Positions 46,087 to 55,165 of a stretch of DNA of 64,000 nucleotides are shown here, in pieces. The stretch is from Halobacteriales archaeon (lineage in GTDB: Archaea; Halobacteriota; Halobacteria; Halorutilales; JAHENH01), in assembly GCA_018609935.1 (NCBI GenBank), contig JAHENH010000069.1, positions 1 to 64,000 of the forward strand. The letters are read 5' to 3'. Position numbers and translations under genes: made by a program. The notes under the pieces were generated by a model. That model did not search any database and was not told the origin of the DNA. It was given only the letters and a program-made list of their open reading frames with translations. The first letter of the stretch is position 1, and each line of letters opens with the position of its first letter.

Positions 46087-46703
46087 GCTTTAACTCTTTC
46101 TATTCTTTCTCTTGCAATTTTTTCACCTGTTTCAGTCTCCATAGAATCTAACACGTTCTTTCCTCTTCTTATGACTTTATCTATCATACGTGGAATTTCT
46201 GAATGTGATCTAGATTCAAATCCTACCCTAAGAGCCATCATTGTAGCACCACCAATACCTATTTTTTCTATTGAATCAGCTTCAATTAATACTTTAGATT
46301 CAAATGGTAGATTGTTGTTTATATCTTTAGCGTGGTGTTTAACTGTCTGTGCTGTTTTTTCAATAAATTCGTCAGGAAAACCCCGCTTTGATAGATATTT
46401 TTGTGTTATCCAAGCGCCTTCCTCCGCATGGTTTTCTTCACCTACCTCAAATTTAGCTACATCATGAAAAAGAGCAGCCACTCTTATAATATCTTCATCG
46501 GCTTTTTCTTCTCTGGCTATCTTTTCCCCTAGATCTACAACACTTAGTGTATGATCAAATCTATACTCTGCAGACTGCCAGGGATACCATCTCATCCTGT
46601 CACCATTCCTTTCAGCTGTATCTTCTAGGCGGGATCTAACATAGTCAGCCATCTCTCTAAATTCTTTATAGTTTACTTTCCAATCCGACTCCCCTCTTTT
46701 CAT
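46032..46703 (-). CDS. HD-domain phosphohydrolase
   Basis: A 223-residue protein from ATG 46703. Metal ligands of an HD domain are seen as FDHTLSVVDLG (His), ALFHDVAKFEVG (His-Asp), VKHHAKD and EADSIEKIG (final Asp). The order H...HD...H...D matches cytosolic HD hydrolases of nucleotides. The substrate is unknown. The 55-base overlap with pheA at the 3' end is unusually long. Confidence 0.82.
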   Translation of the reverse strand: MKRGESDWKVNYKEFREMADYVRSRLEDTAERNGDRMRWYPWQSAEYRFDHTLSVVDLGEKIAREEKADEDIIRVAALFHDVAKFEVGEENHAEEGAWITQKYLSKRGFPDEFIEKTAQTVKHHAKDINNNLPFESKVLIEADSIEKIGIGGATMMALRVGFESRSHSEIPRMIDKVIRRGKNVLDSMETETGEKIARERIERVKAYRDWFKEELPASSYEPR

Positions 46704-46795
46704 TAACAAATATTAGACCGGAATTTATTTATGTATAACTTTTTTCAAAAAAGACATAAAAAAATTTTAAAACTGATATATGGATTTTTTAAGGT

Positions 46796-47131
46796 CTAGA
46801 ATTTAATTTTTATCGCATCCGTTGGACATACGTCTTCACATAGATAACACCCTATACAGTCTTCTTCACGTGTAGGATCAGCTTTTTTTTCACTTACAGG
46901 ATGCCCAGTAGTATCCACCCAGTCAAATACATCTACTGGACAATCTTCAAGACAGTCGCCACTTGCATCACAGATATCAAAGTCTACAGCTACAACTGTA
47001 CCATGTATACCTAGTTTTTCAGGCGGGTCTACTGGTCCCCATACATCGTGTTCATATCCTTTTTGTTCTGAATGTATGTCAACTAATTCTCTGTTTTCAT
47101 CAAATTCTGGATCTATACTATCTGTTGCCAT
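46796..47131 (-). CDS. Ferredoxin, dicluster (zinc-ferredoxin type)
   Basis: A 111-residue ferredoxin. The first cluster motif is CDASGDCLEDCPVDVF and the second CIGCYLCEDVCPTDA; the second has the full C-x2-C-x2-C-x3-C. The first has C-x5-C-x3-CP, suggesting a [3Fe-4S] or [4Fe-4S] cluster. The roughly 50-residue acidic N-terminal extension with KLGIHGTVVAVDFDICD matches the Sulfolobus/haloarchaeal 7Fe zinc-ferredoxin group; two His here may bind zinc. An electron carrier for oxidoreductases. Confidence 0.92.
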   Translation of the reverse strand: MATDSIDPEFDENRELVDIHSEQKGYEHDVWGPVDPPEKLGIHGTVVAVDFDICDASGDCLEDCPVDVFDWVDTTGHPVSEKKADPTREEDCIGCYLCEDVCPTDAIKIKF

Positions 47132-47204
47132 TGTAGTTAATAAATTAAAGACCTAGCTACAAATTCCTTTCTATAGCCCTATATACAACTCTATTTAGAT
47201 TATT

Positions 47205-47885
47205 TTACGTTTTACTAAAGACTTCTCTTACTACTATTTTATCGGTATCGAGTTTTCCTAGGATTTCTTGCATTAAGTTTTGTTTAACTAAAGGCCACAT
47301 TTCATTTTCTATCATATCAGGTGACACTTCAAAATAGAGAACATCTATTTCTTCTTCATCATCATTTGTTTCGGTTTCTGTCCAAACCTCTATTTCTTCA
47401 TCTATATAGTTTTCAATTAATGCTTTGGCTCTTTCTTCTATTCCATCTACTTTTTCTTTAACCTTGAATTCACATTCTATTTCTTGTCCTGCAAGAGGAT
47501 GGTTAAAATCAACTCTTGCTCTCCCACCAATTATTGTTTCTAACCTACCAGCTCTTCCGTCTATTTCTACCTGTTCACCTGGTCTTCTTTTATCCTCCGG
47601 TATTCTATCTGCACTTACAGTATCAACATCCTGTGGATCGTGTTCACCAAAAGCTTCACTTGGAGGTACATCAACAGTTGAAGAATAACCTACTTCTTTA
47701 CCTATTATGTCTTCCTCAACACTTTCAAAGACATCACCATCTCCTATAACAACAACCCTTGGAGGATTCACATCTATATCTTCTTGTTCTGCCAGCTCCT
47801 CATCTGTTGTATCTATTACTTGGCCATCAGCCCTCATCGTCAACTCCAAAAGTACAAAATCACCATTTTGAATTTCTTCTCCCAT
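47205..47885 (-). CDS. FKBP-type peptidyl-prolyl isomerase, SlyD-like
   Basis: A 226-residue FKBP with the archaeal layout: PPIase strands (FVLLELTMRADGQVIDTT), a roughly 60-residue insert-in-flap domain carrying DVPPSEAFGEHDP and the VDFNHPLAG motif, and an extra C-terminal domain of about 80 residues. SlyD-type enzymes accelerate proline isomerisation in the cytosol and act as chaperones. A strongly acidic composition fits a halophile. Monocistronic. Confidence 0.9.
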   Translation of the reverse strand: MGEEIQNGDFVLLELTMRADGQVIDTTDEELAEQEDIDVNPPRVVVIGDGDVFESVEEDIIGKEVGYSSTVDVPPSEAFGEHDPQDVDTVSADRIPEDKRRPGEQVEIDGRAGRLETIIGGRARVDFNHPLAGQEIECEFKVKEKVDGIEERAKALIENYIDEEIEVWTETETNDDEEEIDVLYFEVSPDMIENEMWPLVKQNLMQEILGKLDTDKIVVREVFSKT

Positions 47886-48044
47886 ACCTCCCCTTTGTCT
47901 CGCTTGATTTATCTTTTTTGAAGAAACATAGAAACCTCTACTATCCCATAATAAAAAACAAACAAAAAATTTATCCTAGAATATAATTGTATTAGATTTG
48001 ATAATTGTTAAAGATAATATATATAGTTTTAAAACAAGTCGTAA

Positions 48045-48902
48045 TTAATCTACATTTTGTTTGTTTTTTGTTTCTTTCGAAGATATATAGTCCTGTATAA
48101 GTTTTGCAGCTAGAAAACATCCAGAGCCATTTTTGGGAGACATCTCGACTACATCAAAACCTATGGACAATGGTGCTATATCTTCTATTATATCTCTGAC
48201 AACTTGAGGATATAAACCGAAGGGTTCTGGAGTTCCTACTCCGGAAACAAATCCAGGATCTAAAACATCTAGATCTAATGAAAAATATGGATCTTTATAG
48301 TTTTTTAATCTGTTAATTAATTCGCTATAGTTGTTTTGTATATCGTCTATTTCATATATTTCAATATTTTCCTTATCTGCAAACCCCCATTCTTTTTTAG
48401 ATCCGCTTCTAGCTCCTATAATAACGGTTTCTAATCCGTGTTCTACAGCTATACGGGATACAGACCCATGGTTATATTTCCTACCCATAAAGTTTTCTTT
48501 TAAGTCTAAGTGAGCATCTAAAACAATAAATGAGCTAGCATCTGTACCCTTAAATCCTGATATAGAGACAGTATGCTCACCACCAATCAATATAGGTGTT
48601 TTTGAGTTCTTATATATATCCTCTATAGCTCCGGAAGAAAACTCTATTACATTTTTAGTTTTATTTTGACAACCTATATCTCCGAGGTCGCATATACTTA
48701 TTTCTTTAAGGTCTATATCGTTTCTTCTATTATAGCTTTCAAAACAGTGAGAGGCTCTACGTATTTCTGAGGGTCCAAACTTTGTTCCTTTTCTAAATGA
48801 AGTTGTGGCCTCTAGTGGTATTCCTAGTATTATATAGGATGAATCGTTATAGTCGCTGTCTGCATCAGCAAATCTAAAATTTTTGAATCTATAATTTTCC
48901 AT
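48045..48902 (-). CDS. speB: Agmatinase / ureohydrolase
   Basis: A 285-residue ureohydrolase. The manganese-binding motifs are GGEHTVSI, VLDAHLDLKENFMG with NHGS, and SLDLDVLDPGFVSGVGTPEP, all complete. Archaeal members hydrolyse agmatine or an aminopropylagmatine to a polyamine. It lies 41 bases downstream of aIF5A on the same strand, a linkage that fits polyamine supply for hypusine, since agmatinase is needed for that modification in Haloferax. Arginase is a less likely alternative. Confidence 0.92.
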   Translation of the reverse strand: MENYRFKNFRFADADSDYNDSSYIILGIPLEATTSFRKGTKFGPSEIRRASHCFESYNRRNDIDLKEISICDLGDIGCQNKTKNVIEFSSGAIEDIYKNSKTPILIGGEHTVSISGFKGTDASSFIVLDAHLDLKENFMGRKYNHGSVSRIAVEHGLETVIIGARSGSKKEWGFADKENIEIYEIDDIQNNYSELINRLKNYKDPYFSLDLDVLDPGFVSGVGTPEPFGLYPQVVRDIIEDIAPLSIGFDVVEMSPKNGSGCFLAAKLIQDYISSKETKNKQNVD

Positions 48903-48943
48903 ATAAAGAAAAAAATATAAAGAAACTAAAAAAGAGAAGGGGT

Positions 48944-49324
48944 TTATTCCACTATTCTTCGTTTACCTCCACCTTCAAGTTCTAAAAACTGTATGACTTC
49001 GTCTTCTTCAACTTCTTTATCTTCTGGTAGCTGAAGTTTAAATGTTTCATATGTTTCTAGATCCATTATCTGTACTTCACCATCACTTTTTGATACTACT
49101 TGTCCCTCTTTTCTATGTATTATTGGTACATCTACATCAGCGCCAACTGGGTCAGTAAAAGTTCTTCTTTCATCATCGAAAACCCCTCTGCCTTCAACTC
49201 TGGCTTTTGCACTTCCATGTTTTCCTGGACTGGACGTAGAATAGCTTTTAATAACACAAGGTTCTCCATCAATTAACACATACCCTCCTTCGTCTAGATC
49301 TCTAACTTCTTTACGTTCAGGCAT
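48944..49324 (-). CDS. eif5a: Translation factor aIF5A
   Basis: A 126-residue two-domain aIF5A. The hypusine loop is STSSPGKHGSAKARVEG, with the modified Lys in GKHG (about residue 35), followed by an OB-fold domain (PIIHRKEGQVVSKSDGEVQIMD). It relieves ribosome stalling at Pro-rich sequences. It is the first gene of an operon with agmatinase and divergent from dacZ, sharing a palindromic TATA-like site. Confidence 0.96.
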   Translation of the reverse strand: MPERKEVRDLDEGGYVLIDGEPCVIKSYSTSSPGKHGSAKARVEGRGVFDDERRTFTDPVGADVDVPIIHRKEGQVVSKSDGEVQIMDLETYETFKLQLPEDKEVEEDEVIQFLELEGGGKRRIVE

Positions 49325-49360
49325 ATATTTTTTACTGTACTACTAGGTAAAAAGATATTT

Positions 49361-49368
49361 CTTATAAG
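49361..49368. promoter_or_regulatory. Palindromic TATA-like box between aIF5A and dacZ
   Basis: CTTATAAG is self-complementary. It is 20-28 bases upstream of the dacZ ATG, fitting a leaderless transcript, and about 37 bases upstream of the aIF5A ATG, fitting a short leader. The box could serve both directions. A second CTTATAAA at 49373-49380 is too close to dacZ but well placed for aIF5A as an alternative. Confidence 0.45.
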
Positions 49369-49388
49369 TCGTCTTATAAAGAGATAAT

Positions 49389-50156
49389 ATGAATCTCGAA
49401 GAAATCGTGGGAAAAGCAGCCCGAGACGTTGATTCTGTACTTATCTTTTCCTCTGAAGATATAGAAGATATAAAGGTAATAAATATATGTGAGGGTGGTG
49501 ATATTGAGCTGCCTATAAAATTCAATAATTTTGAAGAAAAAGTTAGGTTTGGAATAGAGGGAGTTATACAGGAAGATCTAGTAGAAGAAGGAGAATCACT
49601 ACTTATAGTAGATAGTGTATTTAAAGATAGCCTAGATACTTTTTCTTTTATTGAAGCTGAAAACTACAATTCTGGACTATACAGTCTTTTCATGAAGTCC
49701 AGAGCAGAAGCTTCTGTTATTAGGGATGTAATTAAACTATTAGTTGAACTTGGCAGGAAAGGGCAAGAAGGTGAACCTACAGGTGCATTATTTGTTGTAG
49801 GAGACGCAGGCAGAGTAATGGATAATTCAAGATCTCTAGCATATAATCCCTTTGAAAGATCCCATGTACATGTTGGAGACCCAATAGTGAAAGAAATGTT
49901 AAAGGAGTTTTCTAGGCTAGATGGAGCTTTTGTAGTTTCTGATTCTGGAAAAATAGTAAGTGCCTATCGATATATTGAGGCAAGTAGTAAAGGTATAGAA
50001 ATACCAAAAGGATTAGGTGCTAGACATGTAGCTGGAGCATCCATAACAAAAGAAACAAATTCAATAGCAGTTGTATTAAGTGAGAGTGATAGTATGGTTA
50101 GAATATTTAAAGGAGGGAAACTAATTTTAGAGATAGACCCAGAAGAGCATGGCTGA
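49389..50156 (+). CDS. dacZ: Diadenylate cyclase DacZ
   Basis: The 255-residue archaeal c-di-AMP synthase. The DAC domain covers the C-terminal half: GALFVVGDAGRV, the DGA motif LDGAFVVSDSG, and the RHR-like GARHVAGASIT that binds ATP. The N-terminal roughly 110 residues are the archaeal PK-like domain with LLIVDS. Two ATP make c-di-AMP, which in Haloferax is essential and tied to osmoregulation. The 3' end overlaps mscS by eight bases. Confidence 0.95.
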   Translation: MNLEEIVGKAARDVDSVLIFSSEDIEDIKVINICEGGDIELPIKFNNFEEKVRFGIEGVIQEDLVEEGESLLIVDSVFKDSLDTFSFIEAENYNSGLYSLFMKSRAEASVIRDVIKLLVELGRKGQEGEPTGALFVVGDAGRVMDNSRSLAYNPFERSHVHVGDPIVKEMLKEFSRLDGAFVVSDSGKIVSAYRYIEASSKGIEIPKGLGARHVAGASITKETNSIAVVLSESDSMVRIFKGGKLILEIDPEEHG

Positions 50157-50928
50157 AATACCTATAGAAACTCTGTCGGCACTAATTAACCCATTAAGTA
50201 TAGCTATATTAATATTGATTTTTTCATTCATAGTAGGACAAATACTTAAAAGAATAATAGCATCAATTGCTAAATCTACAGGAATAGATAAGATAACACA
50301 AGGAACAAGTTTTGACAGGATAGCCCATTCATTTGGAAGCAACACAGTAGAGGTATTCTCAACATCGATAGCATGGATTATATATATATCAGGTATAGTA
50401 GCTGCATTAGAAGTTTTAAATATAGGGTTTGAAGGAAGCTTTGTACGGGTAGCAGAATATATCCCTAACTTACTTGCAACAGCACTAATAATAATTATTG
50501 GAGCTGTAATAGCTGACAGAGCTTCTATTCTAATATCTGAAAGACTAGAAAAAATAAGAATATCGGGTATTTCGTTTATTTCTACAGTAACAAAATATTC
50601 AATCTTTTTTGTAGTATTACTAATGGCTCTATCACAGCTTGGAGTATCTACAACATCGCTATATATACTTCTTGCAGCTTATTTAATAGGGATAATAATA
50701 GTAACAACAGTTGCCTTTAAAACAGCCTTATCAAGCTTTGTTGGCGGGCTATATGTCCTTACAACTCAGCCATATTCAGTTGGAGACAAGATACGTATAG
50801 ATAGCCAGGAAGGTATAGTACAAGAAATAGATATACTGACGACAAGAATAGAAAACGAAGAAAGAGAATATATTGTACCAAACGACAAAATATTCGAAAA
50901 AGGAATAAGTAAAAAACTAAAAAATTAA
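50149..50928 (+). CDS. mscS: Small mechanosensitive channel, MscS family
   Basis: A 259-residue membrane protein with about five TM helices. The pore helix region TVAFKTALSSFVGGLYVL is followed by the beta domain QPYSVGDKIRIDSQEGIVQEIDILTTRI and YIVPNDKIFEKGI, the conserved MscS core. Such channels release solutes on hypo-osmotic shock. It ends shortly after the beta domain, so it lacks the alpha-beta C-terminal cage. Overlap with dacZ implies a shared mRNA. Confidence 0.92.
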   Translation: MAEIPIETLSALINPLSIAILILIFSFIVGQILKRIIASIAKSTGIDKITQGTSFDRIAHSFGSNTVEVFSTSIAWIIYISGIVAALEVLNIGFEGSFVRVAEYIPNLLATALIIIIGAVIADRASILISERLEKIRISGISFISTVTKYSIFFVVLLMALSQLGVSTTSLYILLAAYLIGIIIVTTVAFKTALSSFVGGLYVLTTQPYSVGDKIRIDSQEGIVQEIDILTTRIENEEREYIVPNDKIFEKGISKKLKN

Positions 50929-51127
50929 AAATTGATAAATCCCAAAATACGTTTTTTTACCCTCTCCAAAAACCAAGCGATATAGATGTAAAAAATAGAG
51001 ATATGTATATTTCTACAGACAAAAGAGGTAGATGTCTTAGTAGTTGACATTTAGGTATTTTACTATTCTGTTATTTGGTTTTCTTGGTTCAATAAAGATA
51101 AAGTAGTTGGGATGCTTTTCCTTGGAC

Positions 51128-51556
51128 ATGGGGATGCCCGCTGATGTTAAAGGAGTTGGAATGGCGAGTGAGGGGGGATATGCTGTAGTAGTTGAAGCTG
51201 GAGGACGATATCTACCTATAATGATAACAGGAGATCAAGCAAGATCAATACAGCTTGGCCTATCTGGAGAAGAATTTGAAAGACCCCTAACACATGATCT
51301 ACTTTTAGATGCTGTAAATGAAATGGGGGGAGCATTAGACTTCATAGTTGTGGATGATCTAATGGAAGGAACATTCTATGCAAAAATACATATAGAAAGA
51401 TATAACAACGGAGAAAGAGAAGAGTTCGTATTAGACGCAAGACCAAGTGACGCAGTAGCACTAGCAGTAAGAACCAAATGCCCAATAGAAGTACAAGACA
51501 AAGTAATGGAGCGGGCAGGAGTAGAAGAAGACGAAATAGAATTCAGAGAATTCTAA
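51128..51556 (+). CDS. Bifunctional nuclease domain (DUF151) protein
   Basis: A 142-residue protein. The DUF151 motifs are YLPIMITGDQARSIQLGL, HDLLLDAVNEMG and the diagnostic LDARPSDAVALAVRT. A plant member was reported to have RNase and DNase activity; the function in archaea is not known. I place the start at ATG 51128. An in-frame TTG at 51107 would add seven residues. Monocistronic. Confidence 0.88.
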   Translation: MGMPADVKGVGMASEGGYAVVVEAGGRYLPIMITGDQARSIQLGLSGEEFERPLTHDLLLDAVNEMGGALDFIVVDDLMEGTFYAKIHIERYNNGEREEFVLDARPSDAVALAVRTKCPIEVQDKVMERAGVEEDEIEFREF

Positions 51557-51589
51557 ATAAAGATTGGTTATTATTTGGATCCAGTATTT

Positions 51590-53050
51590 CTAAGTTTGAG
51601 GGTTTTCTTCTATATAGTGACAACCAATAGATTTTTTTCTTTCAGAAGCAGCTTTGGAGATTAAAAACCCTGTTAGGCTGGCGAATCTAAGTTCATATAG
51701 TGGAACGGAAACTCTGGCTCTAACATAGGAGTCTATCTCTCCATTTAGTTTACGTAGCATGGAGTTAGCTTTATCAATATCTTTTTTATTTCTTGTAGGA
51801 CCTAGATTTTCACCCATTATTTTTCTTAGTCTTGAAAATTTCTCCTTTATTAATCCTTCAGGAAGTTCAGGATCCCTATTAGGTAGGTCAGGGCTATCAA
51901 CAGTCTTGGGTTTGAATTCTGATGCTTTTTTACCAGCTTCTAGCCCCCAAATAAGTCCTTCTAGAAGACTAGTACTAGCTAGTCTATTTGCTCCATGTAC
52001 ACCTGTTCTAGCGCATTCTCCAGCAGCAAATAGACGTGGTAGATTCGTTTCTCCTTTTTCGTTAACATTTATTCCCCCACATAAGAAATGTTCTGCTGGA
52101 GCCACTGGAATATCTGATTTCCAATCTATACCTCTTTTTTCACATTTTTCTACTAGAGTTGGGAAGTTTTCTTTGAAGTCTATCGAAGAGACATCTAATA
52201 CTACGTTTCCTGTTTTTTGTATTTCTTTTTGAACAGCTCTTGATGCTATATCTCTGGGAGCTAATTCGCCATCAGGATGATAGTTTGACATAAATCTTTC
52301 TCCGTTTGCATTAAATAATAAAGCTCCTTCGCCACGTAATGCTTCACTAAGTAGGAAGGGATCCTCGCCTGAATACACAGTAGGATGGAACTGTACAAAC
52401 TCCATATCGTTTATGTCAGCTCCAGCTAGAGCTGCAAGAGCTATTCCATCGCCTGTAGCCCATGGGTTTGTAGAGTTGGGATAGATTGCCCCTATACCTC
52501 CAGTAGCTAATATTGTAGCTCCTGCATAGCATGGAACGATTTCTTTTTCTCTATCTAGTATAGCTCCATATATTGTGTCCTCACGGTTTATTAGGTCTAT
52601 AACAGATGTATTTTGTAGAATAGTTATAGAGGACTTATTTTTTATATATGAAAGAAAGTTTTTTTGTATATGTTTTCCTGTATTGGCATCAATATGTAAG
52701 ATTCTAGATTCACTATGTCCTCCTTCCTTTGCATAATCAAATTTATCGTTTTTGTTTTTTTCAAAAGGTATCCCTAACTTATCTATTAATATATTGTTTA
52801 TTATGTTGTCAGATTCTTTAACTAATTTTTCTACAGCTTTTTTGTCTGCGTATCCACTGCTTGCTTCTATTATATCTTTTTTAAATTTTTCAGGGTTTCC
52901 TCTTGATACTGCTATACCACCCTGAGCTTTGCTGGTGGATGTGTCATCACCCTTAGATACTACTAATACTTCAGCGCCATTCTGTGCAGCTGCTAGAGCT
53001 GAAGAACAGCCTGCGATTCCTTTACCTACTATAAGTACCTCGGCCTCCAT
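51590..53050 (-). CDS. nadB: L-aspartate oxidase
   Basis: The 486-residue flavoenzyme oxidises aspartate to iminoaspartate for NAD synthesis. The N-terminal FAD motif is VLIVGKGIAGCSSALAAAQ, followed by SKAQGGIAV. Substrate-binding and catalytic segments are EFVQFHPTVYSGEDPFLLSEALRGEGA, and the second FAD segment is FAAGECARTGVHGANRLASTSLLEGL. Its C-terminus is shorter than in bacteria. Downstream of nadA by 37 bases, making a nadAB operon; nadC is not here. Confidence 0.95.
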   Translation of the reverse strand: MEAEVLIVGKGIAGCSSALAAAQNGAEVLVVSKGDDTSTSKAQGGIAVSRGNPEKFKKDIIEASSGYADKKAVEKLVKESDNIINNILIDKLGIPFEKNKNDKFDYAKEGGHSESRILHIDANTGKHIQKNFLSYIKNKSSITILQNTSVIDLINREDTIYGAILDREKEIVPCYAGATILATGGIGAIYPNSTNPWATGDGIALAALAGADINDMEFVQFHPTVYSGEDPFLLSEALRGEGALLFNANGERFMSNYHPDGELAPRDIASRAVQKEIQKTGNVVLDVSSIDFKENFPTLVEKCEKRGIDWKSDIPVAPAEHFLCGGINVNEKGETNLPRLFAAGECARTGVHGANRLASTSLLEGLIWGLEAGKKASEFKPKTVDSPDLPNRDPELPEGLIKEKFSRLRKIMGENLGPTRNKKDIDKANSMLRKLNGEIDSYVRARVSVPLYELRFASLTGFLISKAASERKKSIGCHYIEENPQT

Positions 53051-53087
53051 CGTTAAAACAACACTATGCCCTACCTACCTATTTATA

Positions 53088-54197
53088 TTAAATTTCTAAC
53101 ATTCTGTCTAGGGCAACTTGGGCGAGCTGTTTTACATCATCTTCTACATTTACCACGTTTCTTTCTTGTCCTTTTGCAAGCTCTTCTAAAGTCCATGTTA
53201 AGTAATTAGGATCTATCTGTCTCATTGCGTTACAGTCCATACATGCATCACCACATAGGGCTACAACATTTACTTCTGGATACCATCGCTGAAGGTGTTC
53301 TACTAGATGTATTTCTGTACCTACAGCCCAAGTTTCTCCTTTTTCAGCATTTTTTATTGTGTCACGTATTTGAGCTGTACTACCTACTTTATCTGCTTTT
53401 TCTACTACTTCTCTTCTACACTCAGGATGTACTACTACGTCTGCATTTGGATATTTTTCATATACTTGATCTATATGTTTTTCTTCAAATCGTTCATGTA
53501 CTTGACAATATCCGTCCCAAAGTATTATTTTCTCATCTTGAATTTCTATGCTTTCTTCCCATGGATCTAGTACTTTCATTGAATCTTCTAGACCTAGTTC
53601 ATATGCTACGTTTTCTCCAAGATGTTTATCTGGTAAAAACAGTATTTTTTCTCCTCTATCTAGTGCCCATTCGAAAGCCTTTGATGCATTTGAAGAAGTA
53701 CATACTAGTCCTCCATGTTTTGCACAGAATGCTTTAAGGTCTGCATATGTATTCATGTAAGCTATAGGTATTACTTCTTCCCCTCCTACTTTTTCCCATG
53801 CTTGGTCCACTTGTAGGGCTTCAGCCATTCCTGCCATTGGACATGAAGCCTGCATTGATGGGATTAAGACTTTTTGTTGTTGAGATGTTAGTATATCGGC
53901 ACTTTCCGCCATAAATGTTACTCCACCAAATATTACATATTTTGAGCCTGCTTGCGCGGCTTTTTTCGATAAGCCGTATGAGTCACCTACAAAGTCTGCT
54001 CTTTCTACTATTTCTCGGTTTTGATAGTTATGGGCTAGAAGTATTGCTTTATCCCCTAGTTTGTCTAGGGCTGAATCTATTCTTTGTTTTCTTTTTTTTT
54101 CTGTGAGTCCTTTGTATTTTTCTGGTAGGGGTTCAAAACTGCTGTATTTAAAAAGGCTTAATTCTGTATTTATATTTACAGTTTGTAATTCAGACAT
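53088..54197 (-). CDS. nadA: Quinolinate synthase
   Basis: The 369-residue [4Fe-4S] enzyme condenses iminoaspartate with DHAP. Cluster cysteines are near Cys119 (ASCPMAGMAEAL), Cys260 (VVHPECRREV) and the C-terminal ALCGDACMDCNAMRQ group. Substrate motifs are LLAHNYQNREIVERADFVGDS and VCTSSNASKAFEWAL. It is the long form, carrying additional Cys in the last motif. First gene of the nadAB operon. Confidence 0.96.
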   Translation of the reverse strand: MSELQTVNINTELSLFKYSSFEPLPEKYKGLTEKKRKQRIDSALDKLGDKAILLAHNYQNREIVERADFVGDSYGLSKKAAQAGSKYVIFGGVTFMAESADILTSQQQKVLIPSMQASCPMAGMAEALQVDQAWEKVGGEEVIPIAYMNTYADLKAFCAKHGGLVCTSSNASKAFEWALDRGEKILFLPDKHLGENVAYELGLEDSMKVLDPWEESIEIQDEKIILWDGYCQVHERFEEKHIDQVYEKYPNADVVVHPECRREVVEKADKVGSTAQIRDTIKNAEKGETWAVGTEIHLVEHLQRWYPEVNVVALCGDACMDCNAMRQIDPNYLTWTLEELAKGQERNVVNVEDDVKQLAQVALDRMLEI

Positions 54198-54367
54198 CTT
54201 TCCTTATTTATTATGTCATTTAATTTTAGAAAACATATATTGAAAAAAGTTTCTATTCAAAAACTATCTCCATAGAGAAATTTTCTGATAAAAACTGGAT
54301 TGTTACAAAATATTTAAAATATTAAAAATGAATATAATCATAAATAATGTTAGAAACCAAAAATCTT

Positions 54368-55123
54368 CTATCCTATATAGCTTAGATCCTCTTTACCTCC
54401 CATAGGAACTTCAGTGTCTTTAGATTCATCAAGTTTCTTAAGGAACTCTTCCATTTCTTTCGCTCTTTCTTCTAGCTTCTTAACGCTTACCTCAAAACTT
54501 AAAGCATCCATTAATACCTCAGATACGGCTTTTGCACTTTTCGGATCTACAACATATCCACTAGTTTCACCCATAAGACAGACACCATCTATATCTTTAT
54601 CTTTACCAAACTCCAAAAGCAAACCTGATACACCAATTATCCCACTTTTTGGTTCATCTCCAAACTCCACACCCAAAGCCTCTATATCATCCCTTAAAGA
54701 CTGAGTATTAACTGCCCCAATAACTCCGTAATCTTCTACCATTTCACCTGTAGCTATACCACCTATAGTGAATAATTTATTTAGACCAAGATCAAGAGCA
54801 GAATCTAAAAATGCTTCAGACAACTTATAATGCCCCTCAATTGTTTGAGATTGATGGTCACCTGTAAGTAATAAAAGATCGGTATCACCTGCTCTACAAT
54901 GATAAAGTTCCGCTCTTGCAAGCTCGGTTAGTCCTTCATCATCTACTGTAGTTTGTGGAGGGAAGTGATGGCTTCTAAACTCTCTAAGTAAAGTTGAATC
55001 GAATTCCTCCGTTAAATGTTCAACAACTAATTTTCCTACATGTCCTACTCCAGGAAGCCCCTCTATTAATACTGAATCTTCAATGTCGACTTCGTTCACT
55101 TTTCTAATATCTATTTCTTCCAT
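54368..55123 (-). CDS. PAC2-family proteasome assembly chaperone-like protein
   Basis: A 251-residue PAC2-family protein. The core has LIEGLPGVGHVGKLVVEHL, FRSHHFPPQTTVDDEG, LLLLTGDHQSQT and FTIGGIATGEMVEDYGVIGAV, ending with a coiled-coil helix. PAC2 proteins are linked to proteasome assembly in eukaryotes; archaeal roles are less clear. It is the last gene of the L44e-S27e-aIF2alpha operon, a conserved order in euryarchaea. Confidence 0.9.
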   Translation of the reverse strand: MEEIDIRKVNEVDIEDSVLIEGLPGVGHVGKLVVEHLTEEFDSTLLREFRSHHFPPQTTVDDEGLTELARAELYHCRAGDTDLLLLTGDHQSQTIEGHYKLSEAFLDSALDLGLNKLFTIGGIATGEMVEDYGVIGAVNTQSLRDDIEALGVEFGDEPKSGIIGVSGLLLEFGKDKDIDGVCLMGETSGYVVDPKSAKAVSEVLMDALSFEVSVKKLEERAKEMEEFLKKLDESKDTEVPMGGKEDLSYIG

Positions 55124-55165
55124 TTTTAGAATTTTCTCTGGTTTTTGATTTTCATTTCTCTGTTC

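Noticed and set aside
53225..53737. Plus-strand open frame of 170 codons opposite nadA
   Set aside because: Leu/His/Phe-rich low-complexity translation is an antisense shadow of nadA.
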